64,000 bases of DNA, from contig NZ_JHQS01000014.1 in assembly GCF_014843845.1 (NCBI RefSeq), positions 1-64,000 on the forward strand. Direction: 5' to 3'. The position numbers were made by a program, and so were the translations under genes. The DNA is from Mesorhizobium amorphae (lineage in GTDB: Bacteria; Pseudomonadota; Alphaproteobacteria; Rhizobiales; Rhizobiaceae). This document shows positions 9,216 to 18,600 of this stretch, piece by piece. Each line of letters opens with the position of its first letter. Position 1 is the stretch's first letter. The notes below the pieces were generated by a model. The model searched no databases. It saw only the letters and a program-made list of their open reading frames with translations, and was not told the DNA's origin.

Positions 9216-9635
9216 CGTCAGCATTGTTGCAGGCGAAGCGGTTCAAGACGGACGAAACAGCGAAGATCGTACATTCCTTCTCCGTCTCCCGGATGTGGTT
9301 CCCTGGAGAGGAGCAGACGATGCGACAATGGCATGGGGCGACGGACGGCTGGCGTGAAACTGCGGAAGAGAAGTTGCCGATTGGTCGTTTGTTGGAAACG
9401 AGAGAGGTGCGAAAATGATTGCGTTCATTTCGCTGGCGGCGGGTCGACCTGAAGAAAGTCATCAAGGAAGCAGGGGGGTAAGCTTTAGGCGCTCCACTAT
9501 TTTCACCCGACGTTTCTCCATTCCTGTTGCCCCAATATTCGTTCGTCAAGGGGCGGTCTTTGTATTCTTTGTATCGGGCGCAATACCGAACCGCTCGAAG
9601 ACTTCATTGAGCAGCATTGCTCCGGTCAAGTAGAT
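9216..9635. other. Stretch without a recognisable gene
   Basis: Only short unconvincing frames are present here. One at 9415-9633 starts MIAFISLAAGRPEE and is not recognised. Probably decayed DNA between the NRPS fragment and the IS91-type remnant. Confidence 0.4.
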
Positions 9636-9639
9636 AGCG

Positions 9640-10060
9640 ATCGATCGGTTGCCGCGGCGGTGGCGCCAGCGGGATTATCGCCGTGAGCGCAGGAACGGCG
9701 TGGGGTGGTGGGGTCGGACCATGCGGGGTCATGGCGTGCTGCTTGAGAGCGCTCGCGGCTGCCCCGGCAGGCGAACAACTCGTGACGATCATGCGTCCGC
9801 CGCAGCTTGGGCACGGCCGCTCGCCCGCAAATTGCTGAGCTCCGCCGCCCGATGACCACACCCCGGAAGTACCAGACGACTTCCGAAGCCGCGTGGCAGG
9901 ATATGGAGTAGGAACCGACGGAAGAACTCGTCTGTGGCGAGCGTCATGACTTTGCCGCCGGTCGGCGCCAGGGTGGCGATAATCCTTATAGCGGAAGGTG
10001 ACTCCGCTCTCGCCGAAGCGGCTGAGGCTCAGCGGCCTTCGACGGTGTCCGACAATTTGT
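9640..10060 (-). pseudogene. IS91-type transposase C-terminal remnant, frameshifted
   Basis: Reading the minus strand gives SGVTFRYKDYR, then GGKVMTLATDEFFRRFLLHI followed by LPRGF in another frame, and finally RPCPSCGGRMIV in a third. These are the conserved C-terminal elements of IS91/IS801-type Y2 transposases, including the zinc-ribbon-like CPxCGGRM. At least two frameshifts make it non-functional. Confidence 0.6.
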
Positions 10061-10172
10061 GTCGGTTTTGGCGATTTGACGACATAGGCTTGTTTGGCCG
10101 GCTTCCTGGATGTTTTCGGCTAAGTAACTGAAAGGAAATCTACAATCCATTTTTTAGCTCCACCATACAAAT

Positions 10173-10188
10173 TGGCATGAATTTTGCT
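10173..10188 (+). promoter_or_regulatory. Candidate sigma-54 promoter upstream of exported-protein genes
   Basis: TGGCATGAATTTTGCT matches TGGCACG-N4-TTGCW with one mismatch and the exact GG-N10-GC spacing. It points toward the exported protein at 10420 and the subtilase at 11007. No perfect TGT-N10-ACA site lies upstream, only TGTC/GACA half sites near 10045-10065. The leader from 10188 to 10420 has a possible short coding stretch (ATASAALVDVPREYRVPVEA) but no convincing start. Confidence 0.5.
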
Positions 10189-10419
10189 TCCCCCTCTGTT
10201 GAGAGCCGGCGGAGTTGCTTGCTAGGTAACAGCGAGGAGATCGCTCGGCAAAATTGAAGGACTGAAATAAGTGGGTTTGTTGAGACTGATTGCGTTCCTC
10301 CGCTGGCGGCCATGCGTCTGCGGCTACGGCCTCCGCAGCGCTTGTAGACGTGCCCAGGGAGTACCGTGTTCCTGTCGAGGCCGATGATTTGGAGGCGGCG
10401 CCAACTATGAGTGTTTTAG

Positions 10420-10983
10420 ATGCGCATTAGGTTGCAGGCGAGTCTCGTCATGTTTGGGATGGTATTTCCCCTCGGCGCGATGACTGCGAACGGACAGGAG
10501 ACCAGCCTCCTCGACATACAGCAGGGGTCAGAGCTAACCGCGGTCGCCGGCCGTCTGGGACAGGGCGGATACGAGCTGTCGGATGGCACCTGGGTGTCTT
10601 TCGACAAGTGGTACCGTAGCAAATGGATCGACATGCGATTTGAAATGTTGACAAAGCTGTCGGACGATTTCGGTCTCCTGTGGGGCGCCAGTTCCGGCCA
10701 GCGCGCCAAAAAGGTCCGTATCGACCCGGGTATGAAACTCGGCTTTATTGTGCAAAAGCGACCGACACCGTCCACGACGCTTTCTCTCATCGTCAGTACG
10801 ATTTTGGGCGGGAACCTGACGGAACAACCCTGCACCGCTAAATATGGCGACATCGGCGGCGTCCAGACTGTGAATTGCCGTCTGGCGGCGTCGCGGCTTC
10901 CGCCCGCGGACACGTTGAAACATCTGATAAACGTCCATCCGAGCCGATTGAGACTCAGACTCTGGTTCAGAGGTCAGTTCTAG
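10420..10983 (+). CDS. Hypothetical exported protein
   Basis: A 187-residue protein with a clear Sec signal peptide (basic MRIRLQ, hydrophobic ASLVMFGMVFPLGAMTANG, then GQETSLLD). The mature part has YELSDGTWVSFDKWYRSKWI and many alternating residues, compatible with a periplasmic or outer-membrane beta protein. No family recognised. It sits 23 bp before the subtilase gene in the same direction, so the two may be co-transcribed and the products may act together outside the cell. Confidence 0.6.
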   Translation: MRIRLQASLVMFGMVFPLGAMTANGQETSLLDIQQGSELTAVAGRLGQGGYELSDGTWVSFDKWYRSKWIDMRFEMLTKLSDDFGLLWGASSGQRAKKVRIDPGMKLGFIVQKRPTPSTTLSLIVSTILGGNLTEQPCTAKYGDIGGVQTVNCRLAASRLPPADTLKHLINVHPSRLRLRLWFRGQF

Positions 10984-11006
10984 CGATGGTGAGATGATTC
11001 ATTTCG

Positions 11007-11996
11007 TTGATGAAGAACAACAGACAGGAGTTTAATTTGCACAGAAAGCAATTGTTGCCGGTAGGATTCGTTGCGGGTTTTGTCGTGTGCCTGTTGGCAC
11101 CAACCGGTTTCGCTGGTGACCTCGATGCCGGGGTCACCGGCAAAGGGAGGGCCGGGACGCCAACCACGGAAGGAAGTACCTCGGGCTGCGCACAAAATCC
11201 CGACAGCACCTTTTGCTGGATGAGCCCGGATATTGGTGAAGCATGGGCATCGGGCTATACCGGTTCTGGGGTATCTGTGACTATCGTAGACGACTTCACA
11301 GGTGAAATGGAAGACCTTGGGGATCTCGGCCATGGCCCCCAATGGCGGCAACATGGGCAGTGGATCGCTCAAGCAGCCGGCATGGTGGCACCTGGCGCAA
11401 AGATACTCGAGCTTGACTATCTGGAACCAGGTCCGCTCACGCTGGAGGACGGGCTCAATGTCATCAATCTGAGCTATGGCCTTGAGAATCCAGTGAGCGA
11501 GTATCCGCTCGAGCAGTCGATTGTCGATGCGGCTCGGGCGGGTGCTGCGGTCTTCACAAAGGCAGCCGGCAACAAGGCCGTAGCGGTAGGTACCCCGACC
11601 GAAGGGGATATTGATTTCCTAGCTCTCGACCTGACTGGGGCGCCATCGACGATCTTTGTGGGTGCGCTCGAGCACAATGGCACTCCCGAAAACAAGGCAA
11701 AGCTCGCCTCCTATTCGAATTATGCCGGTTCAGGTTCGGAGGTGCAGAACCACTTCCTGACGGTGGGGGTCGATAGTGACAAGATTGGGCTATCCGGAAC
11801 GTCTGTCGCGGCACCTGTGATTGCAGGCTATGCCGCCATCCTTGGCAGCAAGTTCACGACCGCAACACCGACACAGATAACCAATCAGCTGCTGGATACA
11901 GCCAGGACCGACACGCTCGTCAACTATGATGCGGCGACTTACGGCCGCGGCGAGGCCAGCCTTTCGAGGGCACTGGCACCCGTTTCGATCGAGTAA
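11007..11996 (+). CDS. Secreted subtilisin-like serine protease (S8)
   Basis: A 329-residue protein with an N-terminal signal peptide (LLPVGFVAGFVVCLLAPTGF). The subtilase catalytic elements are present: Asp in VSVTIVDDF, His in RQHGQWIAQAAGMVAPGAKI, oxyanion Asn in TKAAGNKA, and Ser in GTSVAAPVIAGYAA. At about 290 mature residues it is a compact enzyme without an obvious long propeptide. Expected to act in the periplasm or outside the cell. It follows the unknown exported protein and may share the sigma-54-like promoter at 10173, which would place it under symbiotic control; that link is inference. Confidence 0.85.
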   Translation: MMKNNRQEFNLHRKQLLPVGFVAGFVVCLLAPTGFAGDLDAGVTGKGRAGTPTTEGSTSGCAQNPDSTFCWMSPDIGEAWASGYTGSGVSVTIVDDFTGEMEDLGDLGHGPQWRQHGQWIAQAAGMVAPGAKILELDYLEPGPLTLEDGLNVINLSYGLENPVSEYPLEQSIVDAARAGAAVFTKAAGNKAVAVGTPTEGDIDFLALDLTGAPSTIFVGALEHNGTPENKAKLASYSNYAGSGSEVQNHFLTVGVDSDKIGLSGTSVAAPVIAGYAAILGSKFTTATPTQITNQLLDTARTDTLVNYDAATYGRGEASLSRALAPVSIE

Positions 11997-12439
11997 ACGA
12001 GCACATCGACCGAAAGAGCAAACTTGTTGCGAGGCGTTGATGAGCCACAAAAACGCCTCGCAGAATCCGCCTTTACATCCGCCAGCCTCTCCACTGCGCC
12101 GCTATGCATCCTAAGGATGATCTGCGCGCCACTGACATGCTCCGGATTGCGCAGTGGTTCAATTCATCAGAAACAACGTTCCTGCGATCGCCAACAAATG
12201 TGGTTGCCGACTATCAGGTCAGGACATGGGTCGGCGGCCAAACACACACCCAGGTCGAGGGGCAATTCGTAAGGTTCTGAATGCACCCCTTTTAAAAGAC
12301 AGGCCAGCATTCCTCGATGACCCTACATGGGGAGCACGAGGAATTGTGGGGCGGGACGGAAAAGAGTAATCCCGCAGCATTAGATTTCCACAGGACTGGC
12401 GGGATTGAAGAAGGCGGGACGAACCGGGGAAAAGGCAGC
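11997..12439. other. Stretch without a recognisable gene
   Basis: Short overlapping frames only, none recognised and none with a convincing ribosome binding site. It probably holds the subtilase 3' end and decayed DNA. Confidence 0.4.
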
Positions 12440-12860
12440 AGGGGGAAGCACATTGACCCTGAGGATGGCGTTTTCATCCTCCAGTTCCGCATCTGGCTGA
12501 AAGATTTGAGCCCGATGGTGTGGCATCGGGTTCAGGTTCCCTTGACGATCACGCTGCACGAGTTTCATGGCGTTCTTCGGGTCGCCATGGGATGGGAAGG
12601 CATCCAGTTCATCATTCACACGGTTCGGTACGGCTGATGGGAGACAGGCGCTAGTTCCTCTGCCATTGCGCTTGCCGATCTGAAGCTGCGCAAGGGCAGC
12701 CGGCTTCTGTACGAGAACAACCTGGACAACGAGGTTCGGCTGGAGGAACGCCGGCCTATCAATCCGGGCACTCGCTATCCGGCCTGCACGGGAGGGGACG
12801 GCAGCTGCCCGCAGCAGGATTGTGGGGCGCTCAGGGCGTGGGGATTTTTATGGCCCAATC
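12440..12860 (+). pseudogene. Plasmid pRiA4b ORF-3-like protein, frameshifted
   Basis: FILQFRIWLKDLSPMVWHRV then QVPLTITLHEFHGVLRVAMG and WEG match the start of the pRiA4b ORF-3 family (IS-associated). A stop follows at 12637, and the homology resumes in another frame as LADLKLRKGSRLLYENN, EVRLEERRPINPGTRYPACT and GGDGSCPQQDCG. The gene is broken and truncated. Confidence 0.65.
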
Positions 12861-12977
12861 TAGGTGGCCTGTCGGCGCCGACTATTTCCAGCGCAGTGGT
12901 CGGACATCGCCCCGCGCGACGGTGGGCCTGGGCGTTCTTGAACTGGATCTTTGGTACGTCATCGATCTCTGGCGCTC

Positions 12978-13270
12978 TTACTGAGGCGCCAAGCCTATTT
13001 TGTAACGCTTGGCGAGAGCCCAAAACCAGTCCGCGTCTCGATCAACCACTCGTTCTTCTTCTCGGACAGCATGACCTGCGCGGTCAAACAGTGCATAGCA
13101 AAGTGCTTCATCATCGTGCCGAGCGTAGTAGGCGATTCCGTCTGCATCGATATGGGTCGACAAGGCTTTCGACCAAGCTTGGGGTATGTCGTAGGGCAAG
13201 CCGCCATGTACAACCTCCGCCGTCGCGCCCAAAACTGCAAGGCCCGAGCCCGCGAGCTTGATCAGCTTTA
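12978..13270 (-). pseudogene. RES-domain toxin, C-terminal remnant
   Basis: The minus strand encodes LPYDIPQAWSKALSTHIDAD then GIAYYARHDDEALCYALFDR and ADWFWALAKRYKIGL, the C-terminal half of a RES-domain protein (the NAD-degrading toxin family of RES-Xre systems). A stop lies about 20 codons before the conserved part and the N-terminus is missing. No partner antitoxin gene is intact beside it. Confidence 0.6.
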
Positions 13271-13757
13271 TGTGGCATGATGCTGCCCAATGATGACACT
13301 GGTCAATCGCCTAAGGACGGCAGCGCACCTTGATCGCCTTCGAATCCTGGGCCAGGCCTATCGTGATTGGGAATTCCGTCGGGCGGGTTGCGCGAAGTGG
13401 CGGCGCACGCATAACCGTTTCGGAGCTTACGCCCTAAGGTGTGTCGTCTTTGATTGCCGCACTGGGAGAAGAGTTGGCAATTCTCGACGCGAAAATGGAA
13501 AGCGAAGCGACCGCCAACTGGCATCGGTTGAGCGTAAGACGGCTTGACGAATGCTCATTGCCACGCAGTCAAATTGCACGCATAGGCTTGGCATAGAGGA
13601 CGCGGCCGAGGAGGTGCTTGAACGAAGCTGGTCGCCGACGAGACTACCGCCCGGGTCTTAAGCCGGGGCGCGGCAAGACCAAGATACAAACGTTGCCCGA
13701 GGGCAATCCGCCATGCACTCGTACACCACACCACGAGATACGATCTGACGAGGAACC
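13271..13757. other. Stretch without a recognisable intact gene
   Basis: One plus-strand stretch near 13441-13590 (LIAALGEELAILDAKMES and following) has protein-like composition but no good start and no recognised family. The rest appears decayed. Confidence 0.35.
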
Positions 13758-14321
13758 ATGATACGCAGTCAAAAAGAGAAGATGCTCGCAGGCGAGCCGT
13801 ATAGTGCGGCGGATTCGGAGATCCAAGCTGACCTGCTGGCCACCGGGGCTTGGCTGAAGCGGTACAATGACACGTTGGGCCAAACCGCCGAGAAGTGGCA
13901 TGCGCTCCTGTCCGAGCGGTTAGGAGAGCTTGGGCTCGGAGCGGTCATCCGTCCGCCCTTCTATTGCGACTACGGCTTCAACATCCGCCTCGGAGCCCAC
14001 GTATTCCTCAATTTCAACTGCGTCATCCTTGACGTGGTAGAGGTGACGATTGGCCAAGGAACGGCAATTGGGCCTGCCGTGCAGATCTACACCGCAGATC
14101 ATCCGCATGATCCTGAGCAGCGGCAGAGTGGGCTACAGCTCGGGCGTCCTGTCCGCATTGGCAGCCGTGTCTGGATCGGCGGTGGAGCAATCATTCTCCC
14201 GGGCGTCACGATTGGCGACGATGCGGTCGTGGGCGCTGGCAGCGTGGTCACTCGAGATGTCCCCGCAGGGGCAACAGTCGTGGGAAGTCCGGCTCGGGTG
14301 CAAGGGGTTCAAAGTCGTTGA
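13758..14321 (+). CDS. NodL/Maa-type sugar O-acetyltransferase
   Basis: A 187-residue acetyl-CoA-dependent O-acetyltransferase of the left-handed beta-helix (hexapeptide) family. It has the Mac N-terminal region (SQKEKMLAGEPYSAADSEIQ), IRPPFYCDYGFNIRLG, the catalytic His in YTADHPHDPEQR and a hexapeptide tail WIGGGAIILPGVTIG. Maltose/galactoside acetyltransferases and NodL, which acetylates Nod factor, share this fold. In a symbiosis region NodL is attractive, but sequence alone does not separate it from a maltose acetyltransferase. It stands alone between remnants. Confidence 0.88.
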   Translation: MIRSQKEKMLAGEPYSAADSEIQADLLATGAWLKRYNDTLGQTAEKWHALLSERLGELGLGAVIRPPFYCDYGFNIRLGAHVFLNFNCVILDVVEVTIGQGTAIGPAVQIYTADHPHDPEQRQSGLQLGRPVRIGSRVWIGGGAIILPGVTIGDDAVVGAGSVVTRDVPAGATVVGSPARVQGVQSR

Positions 14322-14745
14322 ACTTGGCTGCCAAGCTCCGCTATGCCGAGTGGCTGTGCAAAGCAACCCGTCAATTACGCGCAATTGCGGCCGGTTGGGC
14401 GGATGCCGCTCCGCTTATATTCGGCATAATCTCGGGTCTTACACCGCCTCGAGGGAGGCCAGGTCCTTAATCGCGCGCCGCCTGGAAAGTGCTGCGCATC
14501 GTTCTTTCCATCCTTTGCCGACATATCGCGCATGGCTCCGGTGTCGGCATGGACAGCATTCTTGTCGAGGCTGATAAGCTCGGACGCATCGCTGCATCCG
14601 CGACGTGTATGGCGAGGCAGACTGGGCGGCCGTGCGCGTTTGTAGCGCCCGCCAAACCGTGTCGCCGACAAACACGCCATCTACAACGATCTCGTCGGCC
14701 TCAACCGGATGGAACGGGTCACTCTAGACAATGGCCGACCAAACA
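14322..14745. other. Stretch without a recognisable gene
   Basis: Only short frames that do not match a family I know. It separates the acetyltransferase gene from the convergent ABC exporter operon. Confidence 0.4.
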
Positions 14746-16659
14746 TCAGGTCCGGCACCCCGCTGCTGCGGTGGTATCGAGTTTCTCTTCGGGAATGTCG
14801 TCGAAGGACGCGTAGTTAAGATTGTAGAGTTTGGAATAGAGACCACCCATAGCCATCAGTTTGTCGTGGTTGCCGGTCTCAATGACCTGGCCATTCTGAA
14901 ATACGACGATACGGTCGGCGCCGCGGATCGTTGCAAGGCGGTGGGCGATGACGAGGCCAGTGCGGCCTGCAAGCAGTTTTTTCAGAGCCTTCTGAATCAG
15001 CATTTCCGTGTAGCTGTCGATGTTGGCGGTGGCCTCGTCGAGGACGAGGATCTTGGCGTCGGCAACGAGAGCTCGGGCGAAACTGATAAGCTGGCGCTGG
15101 CCGAGAGAAAGGTTGCCGCCCCGTTCGCCGAGTTGGGCTTCATAGCCGTCGGCAAGGCTCATGATGAAGTCGTGGGCGCCGACCGCCTTGGCAGCCTCGA
15201 TCACCTTGTCGCGCGTGGCTTCCGTCTTATGGTAGCGAATGTTCTCGAGGACCGTCCCGGTGAACAGGAACGGCTCCTGCAGCACCATGGCGACCTGGCG
15301 GCCAAGCGATTCCTGGGTGAGATCGCGCACATCCTGTCCGCCGACCAGCACTTGGCCCTGCTGAACATCATAGAAGCGATGGACGAGGGCCATCGCGCTC
15401 GATTTACCAGAACCGGTCGGCCCGACCAGGGCGACCGTCTCGCCGGGATTGGCCCGGAAGGACACATTTTTCAGTACAGGATGGTTGGGATTGTAGCCAA
15501 AGCTGACGTTCCTGAATTCGACCGAGCCGTTCATTTCGGCCGAAAGCGTCTGGGCATCCGGTTTGTCCTGGACATCGATCTTGACGTCGAGCACATCGGT
15601 TAGGCGCTTGCCGGAGGCCATGGCGCGCTGCATGATCGAATATTGCAGAGTGAGCGAGCGGATCGGATCAAAGAAGCGCTGGATGTAGAAAAGATAGGCG
15701 ACCAATACGCCCACATCGATACGGCCGTTCATGATCATGGAGCCGCCGACCACGATGGCGACGGCCATGGCGAGGCCGGTGAGCCCATCGACGATCGGGA
15801 CCATGACCTGTGCATATTTGGCAGCAATCAGGTGAGTCCTGAGATTGGCATGGGCCTTGTCGTCGTAGAGAATGAAATTCACCTGCTGGCGGTCCATGGA
15901 CTGAACTGTGCGCACGCCGTGAATGGCTTCAGCCAGCGCGCCGTTGGCGACCGAATTGGTCTCGTGCGCAGCCATAAAGGCGTCGCGGGCACGCGGCAGC
16001 CAGAAGATGCGGACGATGAACAGGATCGGCAAGACCGAGAGCGTCAGGAGGCCGAGGCGGAAGTCGAGCCACAGCATCACGAAGACGATGCCGAAGAGAA
16101 GCGCAATATCGCCTACGGAAAATAATGAGCTTGCGAGGAATTCCTGTATGGAGTTGACGTCGCCTTGCAGGCGGGACATCAGGCGTCCGACCTCGGTCTT
16201 GTCCATGAAAGAGAGCGAAACCCTCTGCAGATGGCCGAACATGGCGCGGCGGATGTCGAAGAGGACATTCTCGGCCGTTTTCCCAATCACGGCTTCCTGC
16301 GTGTAGCCAGCGGCGAAATTGACCAAAATCGCGAGAAGGAATGCTCCGGCGGCCGCAAGCAGGTAGGAGTGATCGATGCCTCCCGGAGCCATACCGAGGT
16401 CGATCGCGTTGCGAATGATCAATGGGATGAGAAGCTGCGTGCCCGTGAAGATCAGCAATGCGGAAACCGAGATGAATAGCTTGGCCTTGTAGGGACGCGC
16501 GAAGGCCCAAATGCGCCGGATCACGTTCTTGTCGAAAGCCCGGCCGAACATCTCCTCTTCGATTCGGTGCGAGCCGACAACCGCGCGGGGAGGGCGCTTG
16601 CCGTCGCCACGGACGTTATTGCGTTCGCCTTCAAGTTCGTCGCCGTCCTCTTGGGCCAT
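14746..16659 (-). CDS. ABC exporter half-transporter, canonical ATP site
   Basis: A 637-residue fused membrane/ATPase subunit of the MsbA/LmrA-like exporter family. Six helices lie in the first ~350 residues, followed by an ATPase domain with Walker A GPTGSGKSS, signature LSLGQRQL, Walker B ILVLDEATANID with the catalytic Glu, and H-loop IAHRLATI. It starts 33 bp after the stop of the upstream half-transporter gene, whose ATPase has Asp in place of that Glu. The pair therefore looks like a heterodimeric exporter with one degenerate ATP site. The substrate is unknown. It follows the nifB operon on the same strand. Confidence 0.93.
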   Translation of the reverse strand: MAQEDGDELEGERNNVRGDGKRPPRAVVGSHRIEEEMFGRAFDKNVIRRIWAFARPYKAKLFISVSALLIFTGTQLLIPLIIRNAIDLGMAPGGIDHSYLLAAAGAFLLAILVNFAAGYTQEAVIGKTAENVLFDIRRAMFGHLQRVSLSFMDKTEVGRLMSRLQGDVNSIQEFLASSLFSVGDIALLFGIVFVMLWLDFRLGLLTLSVLPILFIVRIFWLPRARDAFMAAHETNSVANGALAEAIHGVRTVQSMDRQQVNFILYDDKAHANLRTHLIAAKYAQVMVPIVDGLTGLAMAVAIVVGGSMIMNGRIDVGVLVAYLFYIQRFFDPIRSLTLQYSIMQRAMASGKRLTDVLDVKIDVQDKPDAQTLSAEMNGSVEFRNVSFGYNPNHPVLKNVSFRANPGETVALVGPTGSGKSSAMALVHRFYDVQQGQVLVGGQDVRDLTQESLGRQVAMVLQEPFLFTGTVLENIRYHKTEATRDKVIEAAKAVGAHDFIMSLADGYEAQLGERGGNLSLGQRQLISFARALVADAKILVLDEATANIDSYTEMLIQKALKKLLAGRTGLVIAHRLATIRGADRIVVFQNGQVIETGNHDKLMAMGGLYSKLYNLNYASFDDIPEEKLDTTAAAGCRT

Positions 16660-16692
16660 CAGCGCCCGTTCCCATACTCGATCATCATGTCA

Positions 16693-18582
16693 TCACTCGG
16701 AGCGCATCTGCAGATCGTAAAGGGCCTTATATCGTTCTCGCTTCACCAAAAGCTCTTCATGGGTGCCGCGCTCGACGATCTCGCCGTTGTCAATAAAAAG
16801 GATCTGGTCGGCGTGCATGAGCGAGCTCAGCCGGTGGGCGATGATGATAGTCACCCGCTCCTTAGCGAAGCGCCGTATCGCCGCGCGGATGCGCTGCTCG
16901 GTGGCGGCATCGATCGCCGCGGTCGAGTCGTCGAAAACGACGACCGACGGGCGCAGCATCATGGTGCGCGCAATCGTGAGACGCTGGCGCTGGCCGCCCG
17001 AGAGAGAGATGCCGCGTTCGCCCACGACCGTCTCGTAGCCTGCTGGTAGCCCTAGGATGTAGTTGTGCAGCTGGGCGGATTCGCTAGCGCGCTCAATCCG
17101 CTGTTCTTTCGCCCAGGGATCGCCATAAGCGACGTTGTTCTCGATCGTGGTGGTGAACAGGAATGCGTCCTGCTGTACGACCGCGACCGCCTTGCGAAGA
17201 GTTGCTAGGGTGACCTTGCGGATGTCCTGCCCGTCAAAGGTGATGGCGCCCCCAGTGACGTCGTAAAAGCGGGGGATCAGGTGAGCCATCGTCGATTTGC
17301 CCGAACCCGGCGGACCGACGATCGCGATTGTCTCACCCCTACGGGCCTCAAAGTTGATGTTCTTCACAATCGCGCGGTTTTCGGTGCTGGGATATGCAAA
17401 GGAGACATTGTCGAAGCGCAGGGTGCCTTCGCTGATCTTGAGCGGTCTGGCGTCGGGAGCATCCCTGATTGTGATATCTTGGTCGAGGAGACCGAAAAGA
17501 CGCGAACCGCAAGTGGAAGCGCGGGCGAATGCATTGACGATCAGGCCAATCTGGCGCACGGGCATTTGCAGGATCGTCATGAATGTCAGGAATGTGGCGA
17601 GCTTTCCGACGGTGATCTCGCCGGCGATTAGCTTGTTGCCACCGATCCAGAGGACCAAACCCATGGCGAAAAAGTAGGACAAGGTCATCGCCGACGTGTT
17701 GGGTGCGTGGATGTCAGCGAGCTCGTGGGCGAGGTCGAGCGCGTTCTTCGAGGCGCGATCGAACTTCAACATCTCATAAGTCTGTGCCGCAAAAGCGCGG
17801 ACGACGCGGATGCCTCCGAGATTTTCCTCCATCACGCGGCTTAGGACCGAAAACCGCTCCTGTAGGTCGAGCCAGGTGGCCCGCAGCCTAAGCTGTGTGA
17901 CGGACGAGCGCCAGCCGACGAAAGGTACGAAGCTGAGCGCGAGAAGACCGAGCACTGGATCGGTGGAGATCAGCATGTAGGCCCCCATTCCAATCAGCAT
18001 GGTGAGCAGGAGGGCGCGAACGAGGGCGGTGGAAAAATACATCCGCACGCCTTCGAGATCGAGCATGCCTATGGTGATCAGATCGCCTGAATGCACCTGA
18101 TCGTGAAAGGAAAAGCTGAGACGTTGGATCTTCTCGTAGCAGGCGAGGCGCAGTTCATACGCGACGTGATGCCCGACCGCTTCGGCAAAATAGTTCTGCA
18201 CCATCGTGAAGAGGCCGCGCAGAGCGCTGACGGCGAGCAGCAGGAGAGCCGAAATCCAGAGCGCTCCTTCTGCCTCAGCCCCGGTGACACCGCCTCCGAT
18301 AGCTGTCTGGCTCTGGTCGATCGCTCGGCCGAGAAGCTGCGGGATGAGCAACTGGAGGATTACCGCTACCAGTGTCGAGCCGATGGCGAAGGCGACCTGC
18401 CACGGGTGCCGCAAATTCATTCGGGTAATGCGCAGCAGCGTGCTCAAGCCCCGGCCCCGCCCGGCCGCTTCAAGATGCGTGACCGAATTCAGAGGCTTCG
18501 TCGCGCCGCCAATAGCATCATTGCTCACGGGTGTGTTCCAGACTGAATTGCGCTTTCTGTGCGCGCCGGGACGACTCACCAT
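16693..18582 (-). CDS. ABC exporter half-transporter, degenerate ATP site
   Basis: A 629-residue ABC exporter subunit with about six transmembrane helices and a C-terminal ATPase: Walker A GPPGSGKST, signature LSGGQRQR, Walker B VVVFDDSTAAID. The residue after the Walker B Asp is Asp, not the catalytic Glu, as in the degenerate site of heterodimeric exporters such as BmrCD or TmrAB. The N-terminal ~45 residues before LLRITRMNLRHPW are not conserved-looking, so the true start may be later. It lies 18 bp after the SIR2-like gene and could be part of the nifB transcript. Confidence 0.92.
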   Translation of the reverse strand: MVSRPGAHRKRNSVWNTPVSNDAIGGATKPLNSVTHLEAAGRGRGLSTLLRITRMNLRHPWQVAFAIGSTLVAVILQLLIPQLLGRAIDQSQTAIGGGVTGAEAEGALWISALLLLAVSALRGLFTMVQNYFAEAVGHHVAYELRLACYEKIQRLSFSFHDQVHSGDLITIGMLDLEGVRMYFSTALVRALLLTMLIGMGAYMLISTDPVLGLLALSFVPFVGWRSSVTQLRLRATWLDLQERFSVLSRVMEENLGGIRVVRAFAAQTYEMLKFDRASKNALDLAHELADIHAPNTSAMTLSYFFAMGLVLWIGGNKLIAGEITVGKLATFLTFMTILQMPVRQIGLIVNAFARASTCGSRLFGLLDQDITIRDAPDARPLKISEGTLRFDNVSFAYPSTENRAIVKNINFEARRGETIAIVGPPGSGKSTMAHLIPRFYDVTGGAITFDGQDIRKVTLATLRKAVAVVQQDAFLFTTTIENNVAYGDPWAKEQRIERASESAQLHNYILGLPAGYETVVGERGISLSGGQRQRLTIARTMMLRPSVVVFDDSTAAIDAATEQRIRAAIRRFAKERVTIIIAHRLSSLMHADQILFIDNGEIVERGTHEELLVKRERYKALYDLQMRSE

Positions 18583-18600
18583 GAAACGCGCCCGCCACGT

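Noticed and set aside
14731..15603. 290-codon open frame on the plus strand
   Set aside because: Antisense to the ATPase domain of the ABC exporter; GC-rich codon bias creates the open frame.
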